From Urinicoccus timonensis (GTDB taxonomy: Bacteria > Bacillota > Clostridia > Tissierellales > Peptoniphilaceae): a DNA stretch of 64,000 nt. The notes under the pieces were generated by a model, which had not been told where the DNA came from, ran no database searches, and was given only the letters and a program-made list of their open reading frames with translations. The translations under genes were made by a program, and so were the position numbers. Location: positions 243,088 to 307,087 of the forward strand of contig NZ_OCTU01000001.1 of NCBI RefSeq assembly GCF_900232945.1. The letters are read 5' to 3'. The stretch's first letter is position 1. Each line of letters starts with the position of its first letter. Below are positions 15,084-24,146 of this stretch, piece by piece.

Positions 15084-17220
15084 CCAGCCCCCTATCTATA
15101 TGAAAAACCGGGAACTTTCCTGGCTCAAGTTTAATGAACGCGTCCTGGAAGAAGGGGCCACTCCAGGAGTCCCCTTGGGGGAACGCTTGAAATTTATCGC
15201 TATCTACCAAAGCAATTTGACTGAATACTTTATGGTCCGGGTAGGCCGCTTAAGCGACTATACCCTCTTAGACGAAGACAACAGTGAACGCCGAACGGGC
15301 CTGAGTCCCCAGGACCAGCTGGATATGATTTTTGCCAGGGTTCGGGATCTCTATGAAACAAAGGACCAAACCATGGAAGACTTGGAAGAAGCCTTTCGGA
15401 AAAAGGGCATCTACCACTTGACCATGGACCAGGTCTCCAAGGAAGAAAAAGCCCGAGCCAAGGCTTTTTTCAAGTCCCACATCAAGCCCGTCTTGTCTCC
15501 GCAAATTGTGGATTTTCACAATCCTTTTCCCTTTATTGACAACAACCACACCCATGCCATTTTAAGGCTTCACCGGGATGGAAAGGACTACTTTGGCCTG
15601 GTGGCCATCCCCCAAGAGTCCAAAAAGATCATCTTTTTAAATGACGAAAAAACCCGGTATATTTTAAGCGAAGAGGTCCACGCCTACTATGCACCCTCTC
15701 TTTTCAAGGAGTACACAGTCAAGGAAGTGGCCCTGATTCGGGTCACCCGGAATGGGGACCTGTCAGCTGATGATGAAGATGCTGATGACAATGTAGACTA
15801 CCGGGACCATATGAAGAAGATCTTGAAAAAACGGGACCGGTTAAATCCTGTAGGCCTCTTAAGTGACCGTCCCCTATCTGGAGCCATGACCTCCTACCTT
15901 GCTAAAGAACTGGGCCTTTCCAAGGACCAATTTTTTGTCACCACCCGCTGCCTAGATATGTCCTATGCCTTTGCCTTGGAAGGAGCCTTGCCAGAAAGGT
16001 CCACCCAAGACCTCTACTACAAGTCCTACCGGCCCAAGCCCATTGGTCCAGCTGTCTACCAGCCCTCTCTCATGGACTACATTGAAAAAAATGACTTGAT
16101 TCTTTCCTATCCTTATGAAGACATCAACTCCTTTTTAGACCTCATTAATGAAGCCGCTGACAATGAAAATGTCCTATCCATTAAGATTACCATCTACCGC
16201 CTGGCCGACCACTCCCAACTGGTAGACGCCCTGTGCCGGGCCGCTGAAAACGGGAAAAATGTTACTGTCCTAATGGAATTAAAGGCTCGCTTTGATGAAG
16301 AGCACAACCTCATCAACTCCCAGGTCCTCTATGATGCCGGCTGTAATATTGTCTATGGCTTTAACCAATACAAGGTCCACTCCAAGGTTTGTTTGATTAG
16401 CTACCAAAAGGGCAATGATATCCGAACCATTACCCAAGTGGGAACGGGAAACTACAACGAAAAGACCTCCAAACAATATACCGACCTATCCTTTATTACG
16501 GCTGATCCTAAAATCGGCCAGGATGCTACGGAATTTTTCTTTAACATCTGCACCGGGGTCCTGGATGGGTCCTATCAGTCCCTCTTGCAGTCTCCCTATT
16601 CCATCAAGCCCACCATCATTGACCTCATCCGTCGAGAAGCCGACAAGGGACCCAAGGGCTATATTTTCTTAAAGATGAATTCCATGACAGACTATGAAAT
16701 CATGGAAGAGCTTTGTGCAGCTTCCCAAAAGGGCGCCCAAGTCAAGTTAATTATCCGGGGCATTTGTTGTATCATCCCGGGTATGGAGGGTTATACCGAC
16801 AATATTGAGGTTCGGAGCATTGTAGGTCGCTACTTGGAGCATCCTCGGATTTACTTATTTGGCCAGGGAGATGACGAAATCATTTACATCACTTCTGCCG
16901 ACCTCATGACCCGGAATATGGAAAGACGGGTGGAGGTGGCTTGTCCCATCCAGGACCCGGCCCTGAGAGATTTTTGTCGTTTTTACCTGGACACCCAATG
17001 GAAGGACAATGTCAAGGCCCGACGGCTTCTGGAAAATGGTGACTATGTTCCCATTCAAGATGGCAAAGAACCCTTTAGCTGCCAAGATTATTTTATGGAA
17101 AGAGCCAATAAACGCTATGAATTAGCCTTAAGTGGCCTGGAGAATCAAAAAGCCCGGACAAAAAAAGACCAGCCCCAGGGGCTGTTCCGAAAAATTATTC
17201 ATTTTTTCCAAAAAAATTAA
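15070..17220 (+). CDS. ppk: Polyphosphate kinase 1
   Basis: Makes polyphosphate reversibly from ATP. 716 residues, full length. The N-terminal domain motif NRELSWLKFNERVLEE starts near residue 13. The catalytic C-terminal half has RFDEEHNL, the YKVHSKVCLI segment holding the autophosphorylated histidine, and VGTGNYNEKTSKQYTDLS. Its stop codon overlaps that of the convergent ppk2 gene within TTAA, with no terminator between them. Confidence 0.95.
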   Translation: MEKNNQPPIYMKNRELSWLKFNERVLEEGATPGVPLGERLKFIAIYQSNLTEYFMVRVGRLSDYTLLDEDNSERRTGLSPQDQLDMIFARVRDLYETKDQTMEDLEEAFRKKGIYHLTMDQVSKEEKARAKAFFKSHIKPVLSPQIVDFHNPFPFIDNNHTHAILRLHRDGKDYFGLVAIPQESKKIIFLNDEKTRYILSEEVHAYYAPSLFKEYTVKEVALIRVTRNGDLSADDEDADDNVDYRDHMKKILKKRDRLNPVGLLSDRPLSGAMTSYLAKELGLSKDQFFVTTRCLDMSYAFALEGALPERSTQDLYYKSYRPKPIGPAVYQPSLMDYIEKNDLILSYPYEDINSFLDLINEAADNENVLSIKITIYRLADHSQLVDALCRAAENGKNVTVLMELKARFDEEHNLINSQVLYDAGCNIVYGFNQYKVHSKVCLISYQKGNDIRTITQVGTGNYNEKTSKQYTDLSFITADPKIGQDATEFFFNICTGVLDGSYQSLLQSPYSIKPTIIDLIRREADKGPKGYIFLKMNSMTDYEIMEELCAASQKGAQVKLIIRGICCIIPGMEGYTDNIEVRSIVGRYLEHPRIYLFGQGDDEIIYITSADLMTRNMERRVEVACPIQDPALRDFCRFYLDTQWKDNVKARRLLENGDYVPIQDGKEPFSCQDYFMERANKRYELALSGLENQKARTKKDQPQGLFRKIIHFFQKN

Positions 17221-18077
17221 GATTCCTCCAAGACCTTTTTCCAATGGTCCAAGGACTCCTCTGCTTCCTTACTTAATTGTGGGAATTGGGGGTCCATGTC
17301 TTGGAGGGTTTCCAAAATGACCTGGCTTACCAGGTAGCGGGAAAACCACTTACGATCAGCAGGCACCACATACCAGGGTGCCTCTTTTGTTGAGGTGTGC
17401 TCAAAAAGGTCTTCATAGGCCCTTTGGTACTTGTCCCAATAGGTCCTTTCTGTAATATCAGACTTATCAAATTTATAGTGCTTTTCCGGGCGAACAATCC
17501 GGTCCATCAGGCGGCTTTTTTGCTCTTCCTTGGAAATGTGGAGGAAGAACTTCACCATCCGAAAGCCATTATTCCGTAAATAATTCTCATAGTTGACGAT
17601 GTCGTCAAAGCGTTTTTGCCAAAGGTCCTTGTCTATCAAGTCCTCTGGTAGGGGTTGGATTTTTACCAGGTCGTGAATCCGGGTGACGATAACTTCTTCA
17701 TAGTGGGACCGATTAAAAATACCAATGTCCCCCCGGGATGGCAGTTCCCTATTGACCCTCCATAAAAAATCATGGTCCAATTCCCTGTCGGAGGGCCGCT
17801 TAAAAGAAGCTACCTTGGTGCCTTGAGGATTTAGACCCGTCATAACGTGTTTAATTAGGGAATCCTTGCCTCCTGAATCCATGGCCTGGAGAACAATGAT
17901 GAGTCCTTGCTTATTTTCAGCATAGAGCCTTTCCTGGTAGTCTTGTAGTTTTTCTAAATTTTTTGGAACCAGGTGGTTCTTCACATCTTTTTTATCCAAG
18001 TCCCCCTCATAGCGAGTGGGGATTTTTTTCAAGTCCACCTTTTCTCCAGCTTTAATTAAATAATCTCTTGTATCCAT
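17217..18077 (-). CDS. ppk2: Polyphosphate kinase 2 family (polyP:nucleotide phosphotransferase)
   Basis: Transfers phosphate between polyphosphate and nucleotides. 286 residues, single domain. Walker A is QAMDSGGKDS (about 64-73), the Walker-B/Asp region is IGIFNRSHYEEVIVTR (about 118-133), and the lid carries conserved arginines (KSRLMDRIVRPEKHYKF). The PPXX signature RPSDRELDHDFLWR suggests the class using AMP/ADP as acceptor, but class assignment needs comparison. AGGAGG precedes the start. Convergent with ppk. Confidence 0.9.
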   Translation of the reverse strand: MDTRDYLIKAGEKVDLKKIPTRYEGDLDKKDVKNHLVPKNLEKLQDYQERLYAENKQGLIIVLQAMDSGGKDSLIKHVMTGLNPQGTKVASFKRPSDRELDHDFLWRVNRELPSRGDIGIFNRSHYEEVIVTRIHDLVKIQPLPEDLIDKDLWQKRFDDIVNYENYLRNNGFRMVKFFLHISKEEQKSRLMDRIVRPEKHYKFDKSDITERTYWDKYQRAYEDLFEHTSTKEAPWYVVPADRKWFSRYLVSQVILETLQDMDPQFPQLSKEAEESLDHWKKVLEES

Positions 18078-18145
18078 ACTTGCCTCCTTGGCTTTTATTT
18101 ACCCAAAAGTAAAAAGATAATGCCTTATTTTGATAAGAATCTTGG

Positions 18146-19477
18146 TCAAGATTGTTTTTTAAATCTTTCCTCCACATATTTTTTTAAGTCTTCCTGGGTG
18201 TTTTTTTCAGGATCTTCCAAAACCAGGTCCTGGCAGGCTCTGAGGATGGTCCCCAAGAGAGGGCCCTTGGGATAACCCAGGTCCATAAGGTCATGGCCGT
18301 TAATGGCCAGAAAATTTTCCTTTTTAGTCAGGTCTTCGTCCAAGAGGTCTAAGACCCGAGCCTTTCTTGCCCTTAAGGGGGCCAGACTTCCGGGGCCGGA
18401 TGTACAGGCAGCATCGGCTAAGATCAAGTCATAGAGGTCCAGGACATTTTCCCGGCCCACCCGTTTAATTTGCCGTCTAAGGGCCTTGTCGGTCATGACT
18501 TTTTGCACTGTCATATGGTCTTGGATCAGGGCCCGGACACTGGCCCTTAATTTTTTTCCAGCTCCCAGGTCCTTGAGGATTTGGTCAGCTTCAAGGGCCC
18601 CTTCCTTGTCGTGGTCATAAAAGTGGAGGTGGCCATCCTTGCCATAAAAGGCCTTTTGGGGCTTGGCAATGTCGTGGAAGAGGGCTGCCAGACGGGTGGA
18701 TAGCTTGACCGGAGTATGGTCCAAGACACAGAGGAGGTGGTCAAAGAGGGTCTGTTTATGGTAGGGATTTTTTTGGTCAAATCCCACAGTGGCCATGAGG
18801 TCGGGAAAGAGAATTTTAAGGACTCCTGTTTCTTCCATAAGCAAGAGGCCATAGGAGGGTTGGTCTGTTAATAAAAGGCCAAAAAACTCTTGCCGGATCC
18901 GGTCCCGGGATACCTGGGTCAAGCCCTCCTTGTAAAGACTGGCAGCGTCGAGAAAGTCCGGGTCCAGGTTGAGCTTAAAGCGGCTGGCAAAGCGAAAGCC
19001 CCGAAGGATCCGCAGGGCGTCTTCCTCTAAACGATCCTTGGGATCCCCTACCATTCTCAGGATGCCCCGGTCCAGGTCTTCCCTCCCATGGAAGGGGTCA
19101 AAGACCTCTCCTTGACGGTTTTTGGCCATGGCATTCATGGTAAAGTCCCTTCTCTTTAAGTCCTCCAGGAGAGAGGGGGTAAAGCGAACCTCTTCCGGGT
19201 GGCGGTGGTCCTTATAGGCCAGGTCTTGGCGGAAGGTGGTGATTTCAATTTTTTCCCGGTCCAGGACCAGGGAAATGGTCCCGTACTTTTTCCCTATATC
19301 CAGGGTCTTGTAGTCCCTAAAAAGCTCTTCTACTTCTTCCGGCTTGGCGGAAGATGTTATATCTATGTCCTTTGGCGGGATACCCAGGTAGTCATCCCGG
19401 ACACTTCCCCCGACAAGATAGGCTTCAAAACCTGCCTCTTCCAATCTTCTTAAAATTTTATCCAATTCTTGGTCCAT
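18146..19477 (-). CDS. cca: CCA tRNA nucleotidyltransferase with HD domain
   Basis: Adds or repairs the 3' CCA end of tRNAs. The class II nucleotidyltransferase head has YLVGGSVRDDYLG (20-32) with catalytic acidic pair in KDIDIT, then RRDFTMNAMA and the EEDALRILRGFRFASRF neck. An HD-type region (LAALFHDIAKPQK) sits in the C-terminal half, as in several bacterial enzymes. 443 residues, normal. The tRNA-Val of this window encodes its own CCA, so repair is the likely main role. Confidence 0.93.
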   Translation of the reverse strand: MDQELDKILRRLEEAGFEAYLVGGSVRDDYLGIPPKDIDITSSAKPEEVEELFRDYKTLDIGKKYGTISLVLDREKIEITTFRQDLAYKDHRHPEEVRFTPSLLEDLKRRDFTMNAMAKNRQGEVFDPFHGREDLDRGILRMVGDPKDRLEEDALRILRGFRFASRFKLNLDPDFLDAASLYKEGLTQVSRDRIRQEFFGLLLTDQPSYGLLLMEETGVLKILFPDLMATVGFDQKNPYHKQTLFDHLLCVLDHTPVKLSTRLAALFHDIAKPQKAFYGKDGHLHFYDHDKEGALEADQILKDLGAGKKLRASVRALIQDHMTVQKVMTDKALRRQIKRVGRENVLDLYDLILADAACTSGPGSLAPLRARKARVLDLLDEDLTKKENFLAINGHDLMDLGYPKGPLLGTILRACQDLVLEDPEKNTQEDLKKYVEERFKKQS

Positions 19478-19518
19478 CTTAATCCCTTCCCTAATCTATA
19501 AAATCTCAGCAATTATAT

Positions 19519-19558
19519 GTAAACCATATTGACATTTTAGTTTACCTTGTTTTAAACT
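19519..19558 (+). promoter_or_regulatory. bioY promoter overlapped by a BirA-like operator
   Basis: GTAAAC (19519-19524) and GTTTAC (19540-19545) form an inverted repeat with a 15-base spacer, the geometry of Firmicutes BirA sites. The spacer contains TTGACA (19529-19534) and a -10-like TAAACT lies at 19553-19558, so a bound repressor would cover the -35 box. The operator assignment is inference from spacing and from the gene behind it. Confidence 0.6.
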
Positions 19559-19576
19559 ATTTTCTGGAGGTTGAAT

Positions 19577-20146
19577 ATGAACACAGAAAATAAACTTGTA
19601 TCTCAAAAAAGTCAAACAAAAGACTACATAGAATCGGCAATCTTTGCCGCCTTAATCGCCCTAGGTGCCCTAATCACCATCCCCCTGGGCCCTGTCCCCA
19701 TTACCCTGCAAAACTTCTTCGTCTTTATGGCCGGCCTGGTCTTAAAGCCCAAGCAGGCCTTACTTTCCACCGTCCTCTATGCCCTTTTGGGCCTGGTGGG
19801 CCTACCCATCTTTGCAGGTTTTTCTGGAGGACCCCAGTCGGTCCTATCTCCTGCCTTTGGCTTTATCCTAGGCTTTATCCCCATTTCCTACTTAATTTCT
19901 AAGTACAGCCGGGGAGAAAAAAATCCTTGGAAGATCTTCCTTATCTTAATTTTAGCAGATATTTTACTCTATGCCATAGGTTTACCCTATCTCTACCTGA
20001 TTTTAACCAGGATCAATGGCCTCCCCATGACCCTGGCTTCCAGCCTCAAGGCTGGCATGGTTCCCTTTATTATCCCAGACCTGGTCAAGGCCCTCTTGGC
20101 TGCCATCCTAGGGCCAAAAATCCTATCTGCTTTAAATCGAAACTAG
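19577..20146 (+). CDS. bioY: BioY biotin transporter (ECF S component)
   Basis: Imports biotin. 189 residues from the ATG at 19577, 6 bases after GGAGG; an in-frame TTG at 19571 is too close to that site. Six membrane segments and the family stretches LGPVPITLQNFFVFMAGLVL and LGLVGLPIFAGFSGG are readable. No AT-module genes are adjacent, so it works with a shared ECF energising module or alone. The promoter carries a BirA-like operator. Confidence 0.92.
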   Translation: MNTENKLVSQKSQTKDYIESAIFAALIALGALITIPLGPVPITLQNFFVFMAGLVLKPKQALLSTVLYALLGLVGLPIFAGFSGGPQSVLSPAFGFILGFIPISYLISKYSRGEKNPWKIFLILILADILLYAIGLPYLYLILTRINGLPMTLASSLKAGMVPFIIPDLVKALLAAILGPKILSALNRN

Positions 20147-20226
20147 CTGTCTGGGATTGATTGTCTTTAAAATTTTCCTATGCTATACTTGCATTAAAGA
20201 CACATCCCAACCATAAGGAGGTTTAT

Positions 20227-20925
20227 ATGAAACTCGACCGTAAATACGTATCTTTTTATTATGACCAAGTGGAAGATTTCCCGGACTATAAAATTGATCC
20301 CAAAAAAACCATGCTTTTACTTATTGACCTGCAAAATGAATTCTGCCACCTCGAAGGCAAGGAGGCCCAAGAATTTAAGGCCGCCGGCGTTTGGGACCAA
20401 TGGAAGCCCTATTTTGACCACATGGAAAATACCACTATCCCCAATGCCAAAAAGCTCCTAGACTTCTTCCGGGCCAACAATCTACCCGTTAGCTTTGGAC
20501 GGATTGCCTGCTTGAGAGAAGATGGAGAAGACCGGTCCCCAGTCCAAAAGTCTGAAGGCTGGAATAACATGCTCATGCCTGTAGACTCTTGGGCCGCCCA
20601 AATGGTGGACGAACTGGCCCCCATTAAAAATGAAATCGTGGTGAATAAGACCACAGATTCCGTAACGACAGGAACCAACTACCTACAACTTCTTCGTTAC
20701 ATGGGGATCACCACTGTAGTGGTTGGGGGAATTGTAACCGACCAATGTGTTGCTTCCACTGTCCGGGGCCTGGCTGATGAAGGACTCCAAGTCCTAACTG
20801 TGGAAGATGCCTGCGCTTCAGCAGATATGGCCCTCCATGATGCTGAGCTTAAAATCATGAATGTCATCTACACCTATGTAGTCAAAACCCAAGAGGCCAT
20901 TGACCTCATCCAAAAAGAACTATAA
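20227..20925 (+). CDS. Isochorismatase-family cysteine hydrolase
   Basis: 232 residues from the ATG at 20227 with AAGGAGG upstream. LLLIDLQNEFC supplies the catalytic Asp, IVVNKTTDS the Lys and GGIVTDQCVASTVRGLADEG the nucleophilic Cys after a cis-peptide. This triad is shared by nicotinamidases, isochorismatases and ureidoacrylate- or N-carbamoyl-hydrolysing enzymes; the substrate cannot be assigned. Monocistronic, with two hairpins downstream. Confidence 0.85.
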   Translation: MKLDRKYVSFYYDQVEDFPDYKIDPKKTMLLLIDLQNEFCHLEGKEAQEFKAAGVWDQWKPYFDHMENTTIPNAKKLLDFFRANNLPVSFGRIACLREDGEDRSPVQKSEGWNNMLMPVDSWAAQMVDELAPIKNEIVVNKTTDSVTTGTNYLQLLRYMGITTVVVGGIVTDQCVASTVRGLADEGLQVLTVEDACASADMALHDAELKIMNVIYTYVVKTQEAIDLIQKEL

Positions 20926-20927
20926 TT

Positions 20928-20962
20928 TAAAAAGCAAGGGCATCAAGGTCCTTGCTTTTTTA
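20928..20962 (+). terminator. Intrinsic terminator after the hydrolase gene
   Basis: AAAAAGCAAGG and CCTTGCTTTTT form an 11-bp stem with a loop of about 10 bases and a T-run. Confidence 0.85.
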
Positions 20963-20970
20963 TTGGACAC

Positions 20971-21006
20971 AAAAATAGGTGGCTCCACTTGGGGCCACCT
21001 ATTTTT
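20971..21006. terminator. Second hairpin with T-run, possibly bidirectional
   Basis: AAAAATAGGTGGC pairs with GCCACCTATTTTT (13 bp). It has A- and T-runs on both sides and stands between the convergent hydrolase and the small membrane gene. The stretch 21007-21140 holds nothing else recognisable. Confidence 0.75.
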
Positions 21007-21140
21007 CTCCTTAGAGAGTATATGTTTGAGAGAAAGTTAAATAGAGAAATCTTGTTACTCTATAATTAGTATAGACCATTTCATTTTGATAGTCAATATT
21101 AATTTCAAAATTATTTTTTATTTCTCTCACTCTTCTATCC

Positions 21141-21389
21141 CTAGCCCAAAACCAGGTAGCCCAGGCTCATAATAAGGAAAAAACTCCCTATTAGGACCAG
21201 GTTTAAAAGTCCAAAGACTAGGTTTTTATTCCGGATAGAGGCAAAAACTCCTAAAAGTCCCAACAGGGGACAGATATATAGGCTGGTAAAACCCAAGGGT
21301 CGGGCATGGCCAATCCAGGCATCCTTAAAAATCCAGCTGACAAGTAGGGCCAGGCTTACTTTTTCCAAGTTTTTCATAATTTTTGTCAT
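21141..21389 (-). CDS. Small membrane protein, unknown
   Basis: 82 residues; AAGGAG lies 7 bases before the ATG. Three hydrophobic segments (about 8-20, 33-50, 55-80) are separated by short polar loops. Not recognised; resembles many unassigned small integral membrane proteins. Confidence 0.55.
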   Translation of the reverse strand: MTKIMKNLEKVSLALLVSWIFKDAWIGHARPLGFTSLYICPLLGLLGVFASIRNKNLVFGLLNLVLIGSFFLIMSLGYLVLG

Positions 21390-21481
21390 CTTAAATTCTC
21401 CTTCCCCAAGGCCGTAAAATTTTTGCCTTATTTATAGCTTTAGTTTAGCAAACTGGACCTTCTCTTGTCAATTTTTCTATG

Positions 21482-21507
21482 AAAAAAGGACCTCTTGCTT
21501 GAGGTCC
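21482..21507 (-). terminator. Intrinsic terminator of the symporter gene
   Basis: GGACCTC-TTGCTT-GAGGTCC; read on the minus strand it is followed by six T. Confidence 0.85.
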
Positions 21508-21513
21508 CTTGTT

Positions 21514-22707
21514 TTATGCTTCTTTTGCTTGTTTGGCCTTTTCTCTTTTAAAGATTCCCGTTACCATTAGGGCAATGGCCCCATCTCCTGTAATGTTGCA
21601 GGCTGTTCCAAAGCTATCTTGGAGGGCAAAAATAGACAGGATCAAGGCTGTACCTGTGTTGTCAAAATGAAGGACAGAGGTAATAAGACCCAGACTGGCT
21701 ACAACAGTTCCTCCAGGAACTCCAGGAGCCGCAATGGCAAAAATTCCCAACAAGAGAATGAATAAAATCATGGAATTGGCTGGGGGAAGTTGACCATAGA
21801 GGATTTGGGAAACCACCATAACAAAGAAGGTTTCTGTTAATACAGACCCACAAAGATGGGTGTTGGAACAAAGGGGAATGACAAAGTCCCGAATTTTAGG
21901 GTCCAAAACTGTGGATTTTCGAGCGCAAGCCAGGGCTACAGGCACTGTTGCTGCTGAAGACATGGTTCCTACAGCTGTCATATAGGCTGGGACATAGTGC
22001 TTAAAGACCTCCTTGGGAGAGGACTTGGACAGGATGCCTCCAAGGCTGTAAAGAAGGGCCATCCAGATAAAGTGTCCCGCAAGGACGATGAAGATGACCT
22101 TGATAAAGACGGGGAATTGACTTAGGAGGACTCCCTCATAGGCCAATTCTGCAAAGGTAGCCGCAATGTAAACTGGCAGGATGGTAATAACAACTTTTTC
22201 TACAATAGTCAGGACAATTTGATTTAACTCCATCAAGAGATTTTCCCAGGTCTTGGACTGGGTCCAAATCACTGCAATCCCAAATAAGATGGCTGTAATC
22301 AAGGCCGTCATAACGGGCATGATGGGAGCAATTTCCAGTTTAAAGACTGCTTCTGGGATTTGGGCTCCTTGGGCTACGGCTGATTGGATGTGGAGGTTGG
22401 GGATAATGGCCTGGCCTGCCAAGAAACTGAAGCAAGCAGCCCCCACTGAGGACAGGTAACAAATAATCAGGGTTACTGTTAGGATCTTTCCTGCAGATTC
22501 CTTTAAGGATACAATAGCCGGGGTAATAAAACCCAGGATGATTAGGGGAACAATGTAGCCGATAAAGTCTCCCATAATTTGTTTGATGGCGTCAACCACC
22601 TGGATGACTGAGGGACCTGCAGACTTTCCTAAAAGAATCCCCACGATAATGGCTACTAATAACTTAAATAATAGAGAATGAAAAAATCCTTGCTTCTTTT
22701 TTTCCAT
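21514..22707 (-). CDS. Dicarboxylate/amino acid:cation symporter (DAACS family)
   Basis: 397 residues, eight membrane segments plus two hairpins. The serine-rich re-entrant hairpin is AVGTMSSAATVPVALACARK and the second hairpin region is ALQDSFGTACNITGDGAIAL, matching glutamate/aspartate or serine/threonine symporters such as SstT and GltT. It probably imports an acidic or small neutral amino acid with Na+ or H+; the exact substrate is not clear. AGGAG precedes the start. Transcribed alone. Confidence 0.88.
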   Translation of the reverse strand: MEKKKQGFFHSLLFKLLVAIIVGILLGKSAGPSVIQVVDAIKQIMGDFIGYIVPLIILGFITPAIVSLKESAGKILTVTLIICYLSSVGAACFSFLAGQAIIPNLHIQSAVAQGAQIPEAVFKLEIAPIMPVMTALITAILFGIAVIWTQSKTWENLLMELNQIVLTIVEKVVITILPVYIAATFAELAYEGVLLSQFPVFIKVIFIVLAGHFIWMALLYSLGGILSKSSPKEVFKHYVPAYMTAVGTMSSAATVPVALACARKSTVLDPKIRDFVIPLCSNTHLCGSVLTETFFVMVVSQILYGQLPPANSMILFILLLGIFAIAAPGVPGGTVVASLGLITSVLHFDNTGTALILSIFALQDSFGTACNITGDGAIALMVTGIFKREKAKQAKEA

Positions 22708-22792
22708 AAATATGCTCCTCTCAAGATTTATTTCTATGGTAAAATTTATTATATCATAAGAAATAAAGCTTTCTTTGGAAAATTTTAAAATC

Positions 22793-22827
22793 TTAACAGA
22801 GATTTAACAGGCCATCCTGTATAGTAT
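22793..22827 (+). promoter_or_regulatory. Promoter with PhoP-box-like direct repeats for the TlpA operon
   Basis: TTAACAG occurs at 22793-22799 and again at 22804-22810, an exact 11-bp direct repeat equivalent to TTAACA-N5-TTAACA. A -10-like TATAGT starts at 22820, ten bases after the second repeat, and there is no good -35. This is the layout of promoters activated by OmpR/PhoB-type regulators; the operon encodes one (25022-25696), so autoregulation is a reasonable inference. Confidence 0.6.
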
Positions 22828-22854
22828 TCTTAAAATAAATTTTAGGAGGATTTT

Positions 22855-23982
22855 ATGAATTTAAAACGTACCAGCATTGCCCTATCCTTGGCAATGACCA
22901 GTTTACTTAGCCTAACGGCATGTCAAGCAAAAAACACCCCAGGAAATGCTCCTGGACAAGGCCAAGCCATGGAAAGTGTTCCAGCTGATGACCAAATGAT
23001 GGCCTCTGATTTTATAGCCAGTGAAAGTTCTTTGGGTCACCAAGACAAGTATGAATTTCCCGGTTTAGGTCTTAACTTTACCCTTCCCCAATCCCTACAA
23101 GACCAAGCCAAAAACCTGGACCTGGGCCTATTCACCGATGAAATGCCCGATAGTAAAAACCCTAAAGAACTAGGCCATGCCCAAGTTTTATTTAAGGCCA
23201 TGAACGAGGAAGAAAAAAAGGCTGTCGTCAAGAAGGTGGGAACTGAATATGAAGATTGGTTCAAGGGTTTAAAACCCCTAGGCGCCCTAGGAGTTTACAA
23301 GGCCTCCATGAAGGACCAATTGGATGAGTTAACCTCTTGTGACCAACATAAGATTTTAGGAGAAAGCCCTGACAAACAATACATCTATGTTCAAAGTATT
23401 AACTCCAAGGCTGACCCCGCCTTTATCCAAGACTTCCAAAAAACTCAAGTTAGTCTATCCCAAATGGAAGAATATGATGGAATCAGTGCCTTCTATCCTT
23501 CCGGACTAAGAAAGAATGTTGCCAATATTGCCCCCTTTAAAACAGTGGACATCAATGGTAAAGAATTTAGCTCAGACCAATTAAGTAAAAACAAGCTCAC
23601 CATGGTAAATGTCTTTGCAACCTGGTGTGGTCCCTGTGTCAAGGAAATTCCTGAATTGGCCAAGCTCCACCAAGATTTAGCTGACAAGGGCTTTGGGGTA
23701 ATTGGTGTCGTAACCGATACTGGAGAAAAAAGCCCTGGCCGGGAAGAAAGTTTGGAAAAGGCAAAGTTGATCCAAGACAAAACCAAGGCTTCCTACCCCT
23801 TCCTAGTACCAGACAAGGGACAAATGAATGGTCGTCTAGATGGAATTGATGCCATGCCTGAAACCTTTTTTGTGGACAGCCAAGGAAATATTGTGGGAGA
23901 CACCTACAGTGGAGCCCATACCTATGATGAATGGAAGGCCATTGTAGAAAAAGAAATGGCCAAGCTGGACCAAGGAAAGTAA
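22855..23982 (+). CDS. TlpA-like thioredoxin-fold lipoprotein
   Basis: Extracytoplasmic thiol-disulfide protein. 375 residues: lipobox LTAC puts the lipidated Cys at 23, followed by a flexible Gly/Pro/Ala linker. Residues about 60-210 form an unrecognised domain. The thioredoxin/TlpA domain runs from about 222 to 375 with ATWCGPC (C258, C261) and cis-proline in AMPETFFVD. AGGAGG precedes the start. It heads an operon with a CxxC microprotein, a membrane polyferredoxin and a two-component system, but no CcdA/DsbD-type reductase is nearby, so its electron source is open. Confidence 0.85.
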   Translation: MNLKRTSIALSLAMTSLLSLTACQAKNTPGNAPGQGQAMESVPADDQMMASDFIASESSLGHQDKYEFPGLGLNFTLPQSLQDQAKNLDLGLFTDEMPDSKNPKELGHAQVLFKAMNEEEKKAVVKKVGTEYEDWFKGLKPLGALGVYKASMKDQLDELTSCDQHKILGESPDKQYIYVQSINSKADPAFIQDFQKTQVSLSQMEEYDGISAFYPSGLRKNVANIAPFKTVDINGKEFSSDQLSKNKLTMVNVFATWCGPCVKEIPELAKLHQDLADKGFGVIGVVTDTGEKSPGREESLEKAKLIQDKTKASYPFLVPDKGQMNGRLDGIDAMPETFFVDSQGNIVGDTYSGAHTYDEWKAIVEKEMAKLDQGK

Positions 23983-23987
23983 GCCCT

Positions 23988-24146
23988 ATGAGAGAATTTT
24001 TGCATGGCCTTTGGGCCAAAAAAGTTGCCCTGGTCTTGGTCTTGGCCTCAGTGGCCATGGTCTACCAGGGCTGGCAAAGGGGCGAGGTCCAGGTGGTCTT
24101 TGAAAAGGCCGTAAGGATTTGTATGGAGTGTATCGGCATTGGATAA
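23988..24146 (+). CDS. CxxC microprotein (CD1871A-like)
   Basis: 52 residues from the ATG six bases after the TlpA stop. One membrane helix (about 12-27, VALVLVLASVAMVYQGW) is followed by a short polar stretch and a C-terminal CMECIGIG, a CxxC directly before the end. It resembles small proteins annotated as CD1871A-family CXXC proteins in anaerobes. It overlaps the next gene by 8 bases. A thiol relay between the Fe-S membrane protein and the lipoprotein is an attractive but untested role. Confidence 0.75.
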   Translation: MREFLHGLWAKKVALVLVLASVAMVYQGWQRGEVQVVFEKAVRICMECIGIG

